Shown: piece after piece, positions 1 through 8,996 of the stretch
How the letters are laid out: each line of letters begins with the position of its first letter
Numbering within the stretch: position 1 is the stretch's first letter
Assembly: GCF_014192415.1 (NCBI RefSeq)
Contig: NZ_JACHXY010000001.1
Span: 1,364,001-1,428,000 of the forward strand
Source: Microbacterium proteolyticum
GTDB lineage: Bacteria; Actinomycetota; Actinomycetes; Actinomycetales; Microbacteriaceae
Length of the DNA: 64,000 nt
Direction: 5' to 3'
Position numbers and translations under genes: made by a program
Notes under the pieces: generated by a model
Seen by the model: only the letters and a program-made list of their open reading frames with translations
Told to the model about the DNA's origin: nothing
The model's database searches: none

Positions 1-41
1 CCCGCCCCGATGAGCACACTCGCCCGTCCGATACTGCTCAC
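1..41 (-). CDS. murJ: MurJ (MviN) lipid II flippase, 5' end only
   Basis: Only the first 13 codons lie in the window. Reading leftwards from a GTG start, the peptide begins MSSIGRASVLIGAG, the usual N-terminus of actinobacterial MurJ just before its first membrane helix. The family flips lipid II across the membrane for peptidoglycan synthesis. The GTG overlaps the TGA stop of the DUF6049 gene by 4 bases (GTGA), so the two are probably translationally coupled. This DUF6049-murJ order matches Rv3909-Rv3910 of Mycobacterium tuberculosis. The call rests on a short peptide plus synteny. Confidence 0.75.
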   Translation of the reverse strand, partial: MSSIGRASVLIGA

Positions 42-2260
42 GGGCGGATCTCCTGTTCGTCGGGCGATGGTGCGGTCTCGTCTGCGGACTCTGCGGGGCT
101 GCGCCCGTCGTCATCCGGCCCCTTCGCGCCGAGGCCGTCGACGGGGGTGTCGGAATCCGGAGTCGGCGTGGATTCCTCTTCTGTGCGAGTGCGACGTCGA
201 CGAGCGATCGTCCGGACGACACCGAGGCCGAGGAAGCCCACCACGAGCACGACGATGACGATCAACCCGATGCTCTCCCACTCGGCGCGCACCTCGACGT
301 CGACCCTCTGCGGGGCCCCGACCGGCTGGTCCGTGGGGCTGTAGAGCTGCAGATCGACGGTGACCTCGCCGTTCGCGATACGGGCTTCGACGGGCACCTC
401 GACGCGGGTATTGGCCGCGGCCTGCGCCTCGACCGTCGTGCGATCCTGCACGCGCAGGCGCGCGTCGTTCGGGCTGACGTCGAGCACCACCGTGACGGGC
501 CACGGCAGATCGTTGCGCACCCAGGGCCGCAGCGGAGCGCTGGAGCTGACCAGGCGGAAGTCGGAGGAGAGGATGCCGACGGAGTCCAGCGTGGTCTGCG
601 TACCGGCACGGTGGTCGGCGACGGCCTGACGGGCGGCGTCGCCCGTCCAGGAGACGTTGATGACCTGCAGCATCTCGGCGCGTTCGCGACCGGTGAGCAA
701 CTCGGGTTGATCGAGAATCGTGGCGAAACGGTCGACCGACTGCTCGTCGGAGAGCAGATCGCCCACCTCGGTCACCCGCGTCGAGTCGACCATGGGCGCG
801 GCGAGGGAGATCTCGGATGCCGGCCGGCTCGAGACCTCGGCGAGGGTCGATGCCGCGAACCCCGGGGCGGAGGAGAGCAGACCGAGCGTGGCGCGCAGGC
901 TCACGCGGGAGCGGTCGGTGCCGCGGTCGATCACGGCGAGCACCGGTTCGTCGCCGGCGGAGACCCGCGCGATGGCCAGGTACGCCTGCGCGGCGGCCAG
1001 GGACGCACTGCGGCGTGTGGCATCGTTCTCGTCGGCTGCGGCGGAGATCGTCCTCGACACCTCGGCGTCGTACACCGGGGTCGAGACACCTGCGACGGCG
1101 GCGGCCGCAACGCGCGAACCGCCCGAGACGCTGGTCGAAGCCGTTAAGACGTGGGCGGGTTCCTCGGGGGTTCCCAGGGCGCCGAGCGCCGCTACCGTGT
1201 CGGTCCCGGCCGACCCCGTGGCCGGCCAGAAGACGTTCGACGTCGCCGAGCCGATGTCGAGCAGCGTCGTCAGCGTCGGATAGGTCGGCTGTCCCGGGCT
1301 CGCCGAGGGGGCCGGGGCCGGACTCGAGACGGCGGAGACGGCGGGCGCCGGGCCGGTGAAATCGGCCTCCGTCATGTACGACTGCAGCGACGTCGGACCC
1401 AACGGCGCGGTCACTCCGGCCTGCAGCTGGGCGGCGATGTCGGCATCGCCGAACTGCAGCGCGAACCTGTCGTTCGGCAGCGCCATGAGACGCTGCAGCC
1501 AGGCGACTGCCGTGGGCGGTGCTGCTGAGCCGAGAACGCGGATCGCGGCCGGTATGGCCGGGTCGATGGCCAGGGTGGCCGCTGTGCCGTCGACGGCGTC
1601 GAGCTGGGCCGACAGCGCTCCGTCGACCGCCGTCAGCTCCGCCAGCTCGGTGCCGGTCAGCAGACCCCGCGTCAGGGGAGCCGCTGTGATGGGCACCACG
1701 AGGGCGATCGGGGTGGTCGAACCGTCCGACGGCACGACCACGACGCTCGGTGCCGTCAGGCCCGCCGTCGACACGAGCACCGGGTAGACCCCGGCACCGC
1801 GGCCGGCGAGGGTCGGATCGGTCGCGGGGACGGTCAGCGTCACCGAGTTCTGGGCGCCGGAGGCGGTGGCATCCACCGTTCCCGTCGCCACCTGCTGCAG
1901 GGTCTGTCCCGACGCATCACCGCCGAGCCAGCGGTCGAGGGAGGCGTCGTCACCGAGGGATGCCGCACCCACCGAGAGGACGACGGGCGTCGCTGTGGCG
2001 GCCGAGGATCCCGCCGACAGCGTGACAACGACCGACAGGGGGTCGCCGGGGCGCAGGATCCCGTTCGCCGCGGGAGCGGCGGACAGCACCGAGGCGACGG
2101 TTGCGGTCGTCGGCGAAGGATCGGGGGTCGCGGCGAACGCGGCGGCCGACGGCAGCGCCACACCGAGGGCCAGGGCGGCGGCGGCGAGGGTCGCCAACAG
2201 CCGGCGCGCGAGGGGGCGCCGCAGCACGGGTGAGCCCGAAGGCGGGGAAGTCACGGTCAT
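38..2260 (-). CDS. DUF6049 family secreted, membrane-anchored protein
   Basis: A 740-residue protein with a signal peptide at about residues 15-45 (basic LARR, then an Ala/Leu-rich core ending PSAAAFA), a long extracytoplasmic part rich in Ala, Thr, Ser and Val, one C-terminal membrane helix at about 660-683 followed by RRRRTR, and an acidic Pro/Ser-rich cytoplasmic tail. This plan, and its place directly upstream of murJ with a 4-base overlap, fits the DUF6049 family (Rv3909 type). Function is not established; the link to murJ suggests a role in cell-envelope assembly. The ATG start is directly followed by the signal peptide and faces the divergent methyltransferase gene. Confidence 0.8.
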   Translation of the reverse strand: MTVTSPPSGSPVLRRPLARRLLATLAAAALALGVALPSAAAFAATPDPSPTTATVASVLSAAPAANGILRPGDPLSVVVTLSAGSSAATATPVVLSVGAASLGDDASLDRWLGGDASGQTLQQVATGTVDATASGAQNSVTLTVPATDPTLAGRGAGVYPVLVSTAGLTAPSVVVVPSDGSTTPIALVVPITAAPLTRGLLTGTELAELTAVDGALSAQLDAVDGTAATLAIDPAIPAAIRVLGSAAPPTAVAWLQRLMALPNDRFALQFGDADIAAQLQAGVTAPLGPTSLQSYMTEADFTGPAPAVSAVSSPAPAPSASPGQPTYPTLTTLLDIGSATSNVFWPATGSAGTDTVAALGALGTPEEPAHVLTASTSVSGGSRVAAAAVAGVSTPVYDAEVSRTISAAADENDATRRSASLAAAQAYLAIARVSAGDEPVLAVIDRGTDRSRVSLRATLGLLSSAPGFAASTLAEVSSRPASEISLAAPMVDSTRVTEVGDLLSDEQSVDRFATILDQPELLTGRERAEMLQVINVSWTGDAARQAVADHRAGTQTTLDSVGILSSDFRLVSSSAPLRPWVRNDLPWPVTVVLDVSPNDARLRVQDRTTVEAQAAANTRVEVPVEARIANGEVTVDLQLYSPTDQPVGAPQRVDVEVRAEWESIGLIVIVVLVVGFLGLGVVRTIARRRRTRTEEESTPTPDSDTPVDGLGAKGPDDDGRSPAESADETAPSPDEQEIRP

Positions 2261-2360
2261 ACGAGCGTCGGTGGCACGAGGGGGCCTCGCACCGCGATGA
2301 GTCTAGGCCCGCGTGCCTTGAAGCCCCCCGATAGCCTCGCGCAGACGCTTGAATGGACCG

Positions 2361-3872
2361 GTGCTCCCCGAACCCGACCCCCGCCTCTGCCAAGCGCTCG
2401 CCGCCGATCTCCGTGCCGCCGACTACGCGAGCTCCACGCTCCGCGAGGCCTGGGGCGCGCAAGCGGATGACGCCGTGGCGCGCGGCCTACGCCGCCCGGC
2501 CGAGCGCGCTGTCGACTCCCGCGACGATGCCCTCGCCGTGCTGGGGCGCCTGTGGGGGCTCGGTCTCACCGAGGATCGCGAACGGGTGGCTTCGGCCCTG
2601 CCGTCGGTGGGTGTCGACGGTGCGGAGGCGCTGGGCCTCGTGCGTGTCGAGGGCGATGAGGTGTACCCCGCGGTGCTCGTGCGGCCGCAGGCGTTCTCGG
2701 ACGACGCGGGCGAGGTCGAATGGTGGATCGCGAGCGACCTCGACGAGGCGGCGCTCGAGGGGCCTCTGCCCGAGGACCACGTCTTGGGTGTCGGTGGGGC
2801 CTCGCAGACCCTGGCCCGCTTGCAGCTGACCCGCGGCGCGAGGACCGCGCTCGACGTCGGGACGGGGTGCGGCATCCAGGCTCTTCGCCTGCGCCGCCTC
2901 GTGGAGCACGTCGTGGCCACCGACATCTCCGAGCGGGCGCTGCGGTTCACCCGGCTGAACGCGCTGCTGAACGGCGTCGACGGCATCGAGACCCGGCACG
3001 GCTCGCTCTACGACCCTGTCGCGGGTGAGACGTTCGACCGGGTGGCATCCAATCCCCCGTTCGTCATCACGCCCCGCGTCGAGGGGGTTCCGGCGTACGA
3101 GTACCGCGACGGCGGGATGGAGGGCGATTCGCTGGTGGCGGCCGTCGTCGCGGGCGCGGTTTCGCACCTCTCCCCCGGCGGCGTCGCGCAGTCCCTGGGC
3201 AATTGGGAGTATCGCGAGGGTGAGCCGGGACTCGACCGTGTCCGCTCGTGGGTGGGCGAGGAGATGGATGCCTGGGTGATCGAACGCGAGGTGCTCGATC
3301 CGCTCGCCTACGCGGAGCTGTGGGTGCGCGACGGCGGCACCATTCCGGGAACTCCCGCGTACGGGCGCCTCATCGACGCGTGGCTCGACGATTTCGCCCG
3401 CCGCGGCGTGACGGGCATCGGCTTCGGTTATCTGCTGCTGCGCAAACCCCTGGCCGGTGGCCCCACCCTGGCGCGGTACGAGCGCGTCGCAGGAGGCGGG
3501 GAGTCCGCGTTCGGACCGCACCTCGCAGCCTGCCTCGCCGCGCACGACCGTGCGGCGCTGCTGGACGACGACGACCTCGCGGCGAGCGTGCTGCAGGTGG
3601 CGCCCGACGTCACCGAGGCGCGCCACTACCGTCCGGGTGAGGGCGATCCGTCGGTCATCGAGTTGCACCAGGGCGGTGGCTTCGCGCGGCGGATCGAGGT
3701 CGACCCGGCCCTCGCGGCGCTGGTGGGCGCGTGCGACGGCGATCTGGCCGTCGGGGTGCTGATCGACGCCATCGCCCAGTTGATGGAGGTGGATGCCGCG
3801 CACCTCCGCGCCGATCTCCTGCCGCGCGTGCGCGAGCTGCTGGTGACGGGGTTCGTTTCGTTCGCCGACTGA
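2361..3872 (+). CDS. Class I SAM-dependent methyltransferase with N-terminal DUF7059-like domain
   Basis: About 503 residues from a GTG start; an in-frame TTG twelve bases upstream is the alternative. The first ~150 residues form a helical and winged-helix-like region. The Rossmann methyltransferase core follows, with the SAM-binding motif LDVGTGCGIQALRL at about 164-177 and the catalytic motif SNPPFVI at about 229-235. NPPF is typical of PrmC/RsmC-type N-methyltransferases acting on amide or exocyclic amine groups. The C-terminal ~150 residues are family-specific. Substrate is unknown; rRNA or a translation factor would be normal for this motif. It sits between the divergent DUF6049 gene and cca, where M. 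tuberculosis has the Nudix gene mutT4. Confidence 0.75.
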   Translation: MLPEPDPRLCQALAADLRAADYASSTLREAWGAQADDAVARGLRRPAERAVDSRDDALAVLGRLWGLGLTEDRERVASALPSVGVDGAEALGLVRVEGDEVYPAVLVRPQAFSDDAGEVEWWIASDLDEAALEGPLPEDHVLGVGGASQTLARLQLTRGARTALDVGTGCGIQALRLRRLVEHVVATDISERALRFTRLNALLNGVDGIETRHGSLYDPVAGETFDRVASNPPFVITPRVEGVPAYEYRDGGMEGDSLVAAVVAGAVSHLSPGGVAQSLGNWEYREGEPGLDRVRSWVGEEMDAWVIEREVLDPLAYAELWVRDGGTIPGTPAYGRLIDAWLDDFARRGVTGIGFGYLLLRKPLAGGPTLARYERVAGGGESAFGPHLAACLAAHDRAALLDDDDLAASVLQVAPDVTEARHYRPGEGDPSVIELHQGGGFARRIEVDPALAALVGACDGDLAVGVLIDAIAQLMEVDAAHLRADLLPRVRELLVTGFVSFAD

Positions 3873-3940
3873 GGCGCGTGGTCGCGGCCGCTGACCACGC
3901 GGGTGTCCGCGAAACCCGGACGTGTATTCCGTGGCATCGG

Positions 3941-3957
3941 GTGTCCTGGACACTCGA
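3941..3957. repeat. Solo half-copy of the GTGTCC/GGACAC intergenic repeat
   Basis: GTGTCCTGGACACTCGA matches one arm of the inverted-repeat family at about 14.66, 14.84 and 62.63 kb. No clear partner arm lies upstream, so this looks like a partial or decayed copy in the leader of cca. The core GTGTCC-T-GGACAC is itself nearly palindromic. Confidence 0.55.
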
Positions 3958-4014
3958 TGAGGGCTGCCGGGAGGCGCGAGGTCGCTGTCGGCGGCCCCGG
4001 ATAGGCTCGAAGAC

Positions 4015-5442
4015 ATGCTGAACATGGCCGAGGGTCTCGCGCGCCTCGAGGAGCTCGCCGCGCACCCCGTCGTCGCCACCGTCGCCCGTGCCTTCGCCGA
4101 AGCCGGCCGTGATCTCGCGATCGTCGGTGGCCCCGTCCGCGACGCGCTGCTGGGCCGCACCACGCACGACTTCGACTTCACCACCGACGCCCGTCCCGAC
4201 GAGATCCTCGCGCTGATCAAACCCGTCTCGTCGGTCCAGTGGGACGTCGGCCGCGAATTCGGAACCATCGGCGCGCGCGTCAAGGGTGAGCAGGTCGAGA
4301 TCACCACCTACCGAGCCGACAGCTACGACGGGGTGACCCGCAAGCCCACGGTGGAGTTCGGCGACACCCTCGAGGCCGACCTCACCCGCCGCGACTTCAC
4401 CGTCAACGCGATGGCGCTCCGCGTGCCCGCGCGCACGCTCGTCGACCCGACCGGTGGCGTCGAAGACCTGATCGCCGGGCGTCTGCGCACCCCCATAGAC
4501 CCCGCCGTGAGCTTCGGCGATGATCCGCTGCGCATGCTCCGTGCGGCCCGGTTCTCGTCGCAGCTCGACTTCACCGTCGATCGTGAGACCCTCGACGCGA
4601 TCGCCGACCTGCGGGCGTCGCTTCAGATCGTCAGCCCCGAGCGCGTGCAGGCCGAGCTCGTGCGTCTGCTGCAGACCGACGACCCCGTCCGCGGCATCCG
4701 CGTGCTCGTCGAGACCGGCCTGATCGAGGAGTTCCTGCCCGAGGTACCGGCTCTGCGCCTCGAGGTCGACGAGCACCACCACCACAAAGACGTCTACGAG
4801 CACTCCCTCACCGTGCTGCGTCAGGCGATCGAGCTCGAAAAGGCCCGGCATCCGGATGCCGCCCCCGATGTCCCTCTGCGCCTGGCCGCGCTCCTGCACG
4901 ACATCGGCAAGCCCGCGACACGACGACTCGAGCCGGGCGGGGGCGTGACATTCCACCACCACGACGTCAAGGGTGCGCGCCTGGCCCGCAAGCGCCTGCA
5001 GGCGCTGCGCTTCGACGCTGCGACCACCACCGTCGTCACGCGTCTGGTCGAGCTGCACCTGCGTTTCTTCGGCTACGCCGAGGGGGCGTGGACGGATGCC
5101 GCGGTGCGCCGGTACGTCCGCGATGCCGGGGCCGAACTGGAGCGCCTGCACATCCTCACCCGGGCCGATGTGACCACCCGCAACAAGCGCAAGGCGCAGC
5201 GACTGGCATCCGCCTACGACGACATCGAGGGGCGCATCTCCGCCCTCCGCGAGCAGGAGGAGATCGACTCGATCCGCCCCGAGCTCGACGGCAACCGCAT
5301 CCAGGAGGTGCTGGGGCTGAAGCCCGGACGCGAGGTCGGCGAGGCGTATCGCTTCCTGCTCGACCTGCGGCTCGACGAGGGTGTGGTCGGCGAGGACGAG
5401 GCCGAGAAGCGCCTCCGGGAGTGGTGGGCGGCGCGGGGCTGA
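4015..5442 (+). CDS. cca: CCA tRNA nucleotidyltransferase
   Basis: A 475-residue enzyme that adds or repairs the 3' CCA end of tRNA. The nucleotidyltransferase motif GGPVRDALLG is at about 38-47, followed by the metal-binding DFDF near 52-55. RRDFTVNAMA and the tRNA-binding head and neck follow. A C-terminal HD domain contains the EHHHHKDVYEHSL stretch near 255 and LLHDIGKPATR near 292. The length and added HD domain fit actinobacterial enzymes (M. tuberculosis pcnA/Rv3907c). The start chosen is the ATG at 4015; a second in-frame ATG six bases later is possible. Confidence 0.95.
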   Translation: MLNMAEGLARLEELAAHPVVATVARAFAEAGRDLAIVGGPVRDALLGRTTHDFDFTTDARPDEILALIKPVSSVQWDVGREFGTIGARVKGEQVEITTYRADSYDGVTRKPTVEFGDTLEADLTRRDFTVNAMALRVPARTLVDPTGGVEDLIAGRLRTPIDPAVSFGDDPLRMLRAARFSSQLDFTVDRETLDAIADLRASLQIVSPERVQAELVRLLQTDDPVRGIRVLVETGLIEEFLPEVPALRLEVDEHHHHKDVYEHSLTVLRQAIELEKARHPDAAPDVPLRLAALLHDIGKPATRRLEPGGGVTFHHHDVKGARLARKRLQALRFDAATTTVVTRLVELHLRFFGYAEGAWTDAAVRRYVRDAGAELERLHILTRADVTTRNKRKAQRLASAYDDIEGRISALREQEEIDSIRPELDGNRIQEVLGLKPGREVGEAYRFLLDLRLDEGVVGEDEAEKRLREWWAARG

Positions 5443-5447
5443 CTGCG

Positions 5448-5465
5448 CATGCCGCTGACGGCATG
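5448..5465. terminator. Short hairpin between convergent cca and alcohol dehydrogenase genes
   Basis: CATGCCG and CGGCATG form a perfect 7-bp stem around a 4-base loop, 6 bases after the cca stop and in the gap where two genes converge. There is no T-tract, so termination activity is uncertain. Confidence 0.35.
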
Positions 5466-5510
5466 AGGTGGTGGCATCCATGATCGGACGGCACCCCCTC
5501 ACGCCGTGGT

Positions 5511-6545
5511 TCAGGGAACGACGACCGCGCGGCCGCGAACCTGTCCCCGGTGCAGCTTCGCGTAGGCCTCGACCGCGCCGTCGAAGTCGTAACGCTCGAC
5601 GTGTACGCCCACGGCCCCGCTGCGGGCGAGGTCCAGCACCTCGATGAGCTCGCCGCGCGTGCCCCAGTACGGTGCGCGCACGGCCGCACCCATCGGCGTG
5701 GAGAAGAAGCCGGTGGGCATGATGCCGCCGCCGATTCCGACGATGTGGATGAAGCTGTCGATGCCCGCGACGGCGCGGGCCAGGTCGATCGTGGGCTGCA
5801 CGCCGACGAAATCGAAGACCGCCGTGGCCCCGAGTCCGTTCGTCAGCTCGCGGATGCGCTCGGCGGCGTGCTCATCGGAGGTCACCGTGTGGTGCGCGCC
5901 GACTTCGCGAGCCAGTGCCAGCTTGTCCTCGCCGAGGTCTACGGCGATGACCGTGGCCTGCGACACCGCGCGCAGGATCTGCACGCCGACATGGCCGAGG
6001 CCGCCCACGCCGATGACCACGGCGGTGGCGCCGGGGTAGAGCTTCTCCTTCGCCGACACGATCGCGTGGTACGGCGTGAGCCCGGCGTCCGTCAGAGACA
6101 CCGTCGCGACGGGGTCGAGGTCGTCGAGCGGGGCGAGATGGCGCGGGTCGTCGACGATCACGTACTCGGCCATGGCGCCGGGGCTGCCGAGTCCCGGAGG
6201 GGTGATGCCCATCTCGGCGGCGTACGGGCAGTAGTTCTCGGCGCCCTCCGCGCACGCGTGGCACCGACCGCATCCCCATGGTCCGTAGATCGCGTACGCC
6301 CCGCCGATGGTCACCCCCTCGACGCCTTCGCCGAGCTCGTCCACGATCCCGGCACCCTCGTGGCCGAGCGTGAGCGGCAGACCGTAGGTGTACTGCTCCT
6401 CGGGAAGATCCATCACGAACCAGTCGGAGTGGCACAGGCCGGCCGCCGTCACCTTGAGACGCACCTCACCGGGGCCTGCATGGGGCTCGTCGATCTCGAC
6501 GACCTCGGGTCCTTTTCCGATCTCGCGGTACTGCACTGCCTTCAT
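5511..6545 (-). CDS. Zinc-dependent alcohol dehydrogenase (MDR family)
   Basis: A 344-residue medium-chain dehydrogenase that oxidises alcohols with NAD(P). Catalytic zinc ligands are visible as Cys38 (GLCHSDW), His62-Glu63 (GHEGAG) and probably Asp153. The structural zinc is held by four cysteines at 92, 95, 98 and 106. The cofactor-binding GVGGLG is at about 179-184. The ATG at 6545 follows an AGAGGGGA ribosome-binding site, so the longer upstream reading frame is not needed. It is divergent from the GAF regulator and close to an aldehyde dehydrogenase, suggesting alcohol to aldehyde to acid oxidation. Exact substrate is not readable from sequence. Confidence 0.88.
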   Translation of the reverse strand: MKAVQYREIGKGPEVVEIDEPHAGPGEVRLKVTAAGLCHSDWFVMDLPEEQYTYGLPLTLGHEGAGIVDELGEGVEGVTIGGAYAIYGPWGCGRCHACAEGAENYCPYAAEMGITPPGLGSPGAMAEYVIVDDPRHLAPLDDLDPVATVSLTDAGLTPYHAIVSAKEKLYPGATAVVIGVGGLGHVGVQILRAVSQATVIAVDLGEDKLALAREVGAHHTVTSDEHAAERIRELTNGLGATAVFDFVGVQPTIDLARAVAGIDSFIHIVGIGGGIMPTGFFSTPMGAAVRAPYWGTRGELIEVLDLARSGAVGVHVERYDFDGAVEAYAKLHRGQVRGRAVVVP

Positions 6546-6740
6546 GGCATTCCCCTCTGTCGGTTCCTCCACCGTGCTCTTCTCTTCCGCGCACGGCAAC
6601 GGGGGTTGACGGCCGCACAACCTCACCGGGATCGGCTCTGCATCGACCGGGTGGCGGAGCGCATGCCCCGGGTGGGACCTCGCTGCTGCGCTGGCCGAGG
6701 GTCTGCGGGTTCGCCCCTCCCGCCCGGTCGCCGCCCGACC

Positions 6741-6746
6741 TACACT
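6741..6746 (+). promoter_or_regulatory. Candidate -10 element for the GAF regulator gene
   Basis: TACACT lies 35 bases before the GTG start, a good actinobacterial -10 hexamer at a sensible distance. No convincing -35 is seen at 17 bp, so the call is tentative. Confidence 0.3.
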
Positions 6747-6780
6747 GGAACCCACCTCCGTCACCGCCGATGGGAGTCCT

Positions 6781-8067
6781 GTGCCCTCCTCCTGGTCGCG
6801 ACCGGCCATCTCCCCCGAGACCTCGGGACTGCTGATCGCGCGCGCACACGACGAACTCCTCGCCGGCAATGAAGATCGGCGCCTCGACGACGTTCGTCCG
6901 CTGGTCACCGAGTCGTGGCGGCGGTCGATGGCATCCCTCGTCGGTCCCGAAGGACTCCCCACGCTCGAGCTGGCGTCGGAGGAACTCGAGGCGTACCGCC
7001 GGGCTCATCCCCTGGCCGGGGTCATGGACATGGTGCGCGCCCTGCTGCTTCCCGGCACCGCCGAGGAGTCGGGCGTCATCGTCGCCGTCGGCGACGCGGC
7101 GGGGCGCCTGCTGTGGGTCGAGGGCGACCGACACATCCGCACCTTGACCGGTGACCTGGGCTTCGTCGCGGGGGCGAACTGGGCCGAGGATGCCGTGGGC
7201 ACCTCCGCACCCGGGACCGCTTTGACCCTCGATCGCTCGGTGCAGATCCGCGGCGCCGAGCACTTCAACCGTCTCGTACAACCGTGGTCGTGCACCGCGG
7301 CGCCCGTGCACGACCCGGAGACGCGCCGTCTGATCGGGATGATCGACGTCACGGGAGGCCCCGAGGCCGTGACGCCCCAGGCGCAACTGCTGGTGGATGC
7401 CACCGCCCGGGCCATCGAGAGCGAGATCCTCGTCGCGCGGCTGCGTGCGCAACAGGCTCCTCCGCCGCGACGTTCGGCGCCCGCGCGCGCTCTGCTGCGC
7501 ATCCTCGGACGTGACCGCGCGATGCTCGAGATCGGCGGATCGACGCTCGAACTCAGCGCGCGCCACGCCGAGATCCTGCTGCTGCTCGCCGTGCACCGCG
7601 AGGGACTGTCGGCCGAGGCGCTGAGCGAGGCCGTCTACGGCCACGCAGCCGTCGAGACGCTCCGGCCGGAGATGGTGCGGCTCCGCCGCGCCCTGGTTCC
7701 CCTCGCGCCGCGGGTGGTGCCGGCATCCCGGCCCTACCGGCTCATCGACGGACTCGAGACCGACGCCCAGCACGTGCTGTCGCTTCTCGATCGCGGCGCG
7801 CACCGGGTGGCCCTCGCGGCCTACTCGGGTCCGGTGCTGCCCGAGTCCGACGCGCCGGGGGTGGTCGAGGTACGCGAATCGGTGCGCTCGACGCTGCGAG
7901 AGGCCTTGATCGCCGAGGCCGGTGTCGACGTGCTCCTCGCCTACGCCGACGCCGTCGACGGGCGCGACGACGAAGAGGTGCTGCGGTTGTGTCTGTCGAT
8001 GCTGCCCCCGCGCTCGCCGAAACGCGCCGGCCTCGTCGCGCGGATCGAGCGGTTGGAGCGGGAGTGA
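6781..8067 (+). CDS. GAF-domain transcriptional regulator of the alcohol/aldehyde oxidation cluster
   Basis: A 428-residue protein. The N-terminus (LLIARAHDELLAGNED, then VRPLVTESWRRSM) is the AcoR-like opening seen in regulators of acetoin and aldehyde metabolism. A GAF sensor domain follows at about 85-200, with VAGANWAEDAVGTSAPGTAL-like landmarks. There is no AAA+ sigma-54 domain. The C-terminal half instead has a winged-helix-like segment (LELSARHAEILLLLAVHREGLS region, about 255-320). This actinobacterial variant is typically next to an aldehyde dehydrogenase and DUF779 gene, as here. It starts with GTG, is divergent from the alcohol dehydrogenase, and presumably senses a substrate or aldehyde to control both sides. 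Confidence 0.75.
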   Translation: MPSSWSRPAISPETSGLLIARAHDELLAGNEDRRLDDVRPLVTESWRRSMASLVGPEGLPTLELASEELEAYRRAHPLAGVMDMVRALLLPGTAEESGVIVAVGDAAGRLLWVEGDRHIRTLTGDLGFVAGANWAEDAVGTSAPGTALTLDRSVQIRGAEHFNRLVQPWSCTAAPVHDPETRRLIGMIDVTGGPEAVTPQAQLLVDATARAIESEILVARLRAQQAPPPRRSAPARALLRILGRDRAMLEIGGSTLELSARHAEILLLLAVHREGLSAEALSEAVYGHAAVETLRPEMVRLRRALVPLAPRVVPASRPYRLIDGLETDAQHVLSLLDRGAHRVALAAYSGPVLPESDAPGVVEVRESVRSTLREALIAEAGVDVLLAYADAVDGRDDEEVLRLCLSMLPPRSPKRAGLVARIERLERE

Positions 8068-8140
8068 GGGGCGCTGACGCTTTCGTGCGCGTTCACTCCG
8101 CGGTGGGCCCGATGTCGGAGGCCCTCGTTACTCTGAACAT

Positions 8141-8665
8141 ATGGACGAAAACGCGCTCGACATCTTCTCGGCAGCCCGCGCCCGTCGCGACGTGGCGCGT
8201 ATCCGCGAGGCGCTGGCCGAGGTCAAGGCGGGCGATGTCGCCCGCGTGATCGTGCGTTCGCCGCGCTACGGCCTCTATGCCCTCGAGGGCACCGTGCGCA
8301 TCGGTGTGGGCGGTCAGCCCCTGGTAGGCGACGTGATCCTCGCGACGAGTTCCGAGATCCAGCGCATCGATCTCGGCATCGACCCACCGCAGCCGGCGCT
8401 CGAGGCCGACGTGGTCGACCCCTCGACCCTCCCCCATGGCACGCCGGTTCGCGTGACGTTCCTCACGCCGACGCACCAGACGTTCGCCCTCACCGGCCCG
8501 ATCACGGCGGGCAACGATCGGTTCCTCCTCGTGGGCAGTTGGATCGTCGCCGATGACCGCGTGATCGCCCCGCGCGTGCAGAGCATCGAGCGCCTCGACG
8601 ACGTCGACGTGCACGAAGTCAACGTGCCGCCGCTGCGATCGGTGCTGGCTGACGCCGACGCGTAA
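8141..8665 (+). CDS. Conserved hypothetical protein, 174 aa
   Basis: A soluble 174-residue protein with no signal peptide or membrane helix. The N-terminal ~35 residues are an amphipathic helix (ARARRDVARIREALAEV), and the rest alternates short beta-strand stretches, for example VARVIVRSP and RVTFLTPTHQTFALTGPI. I do not recognise the family. The ATG at 8141 starts a frame with normal local codon use. It sits between the GAF regulator and the aldehyde dehydrogenase in the same orientation, so a role in that cluster is possible but unproven. Confidence 0.6.
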   Translation: MDENALDIFSAARARRDVARIREALAEVKAGDVARVIVRSPRYGLYALEGTVRIGVGGQPLVGDVILATSSEIQRIDLGIDPPQPALEADVVDPSTLPHGTPVRVTFLTPTHQTFALTGPITAGNDRFLLVGSWIVADDRVIAPRVQSIERLDDVDVHEVNVPPLRSVLADADA

Positions 8666-8686
8666 TCGCGTACGCAGAGCAAATGC

Positions 8687-8703
8687 CACGGCCCCGGGCC
8701 GTG
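8687..8703 (+). terminator. Small GC-rich hairpin after the 174-aa gene
   Basis: CACGGCCC and GGGCCGTG form an 8-bp perfect stem separated by one base, 21 bases after the stop codon. It is a candidate terminator isolating the aldehyde dehydrogenase promoter region; there is no T-tract. Confidence 0.35.
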
Positions 8704-8803
8704 CCGTCCGTCGTCGGTGCGCGCGCTCGCCGGGGTGGTCACGCCCCCGGGCCCGGCGCCGTGCGGGCCGCGCGCCGCGCCATCGAGGGAACACGTTCGT
8801 GCT

Positions 8804-8841
8804 GACATCGCACGCTATGGAGAGGGATGCCGTGCGATGTC
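8804..8841. promoter_or_regulatory. 11-bp perfect inverted repeat upstream of aldehyde dehydrogenase
   Basis: GACATCGCACG (8804-8814) and CGTGCGATGTC (8831-8841) are perfect inverted arms with a 16-base spacer, about 155 bases before the aldehyde dehydrogenase start. A direct repeat TGCAAC at 8907-8912 and 8917-8922, one helical turn apart, lies closer to the gene. Both are candidate binding sites, for example for the nearby GAF regulator. The rest of the 8666-8996 gap shows nothing else recognisable. Confidence 0.45.
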
Positions 8842-8996
8842 GCGAGGATCCTGTGATCTCGCGGCCAGGGGTGCCCGCCTCGATCAGCGAACCCCGCCCG
8901 GACCGGTGCAACCCGATGCAACCTCCCTCGGCGTACCGTCGGCGCATCGCCGCCCGGAGCCGTCGCGGCGACTCATGACCGTCGAAGGAGACACGC

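Noticed and set aside
2487-5502. Minus-strand frames of 606 and 615 codons opposite the methyltransferase and cca genes
   Set aside because: Low-complexity shadow peptides; cca has clear family motifs on the plus strand.
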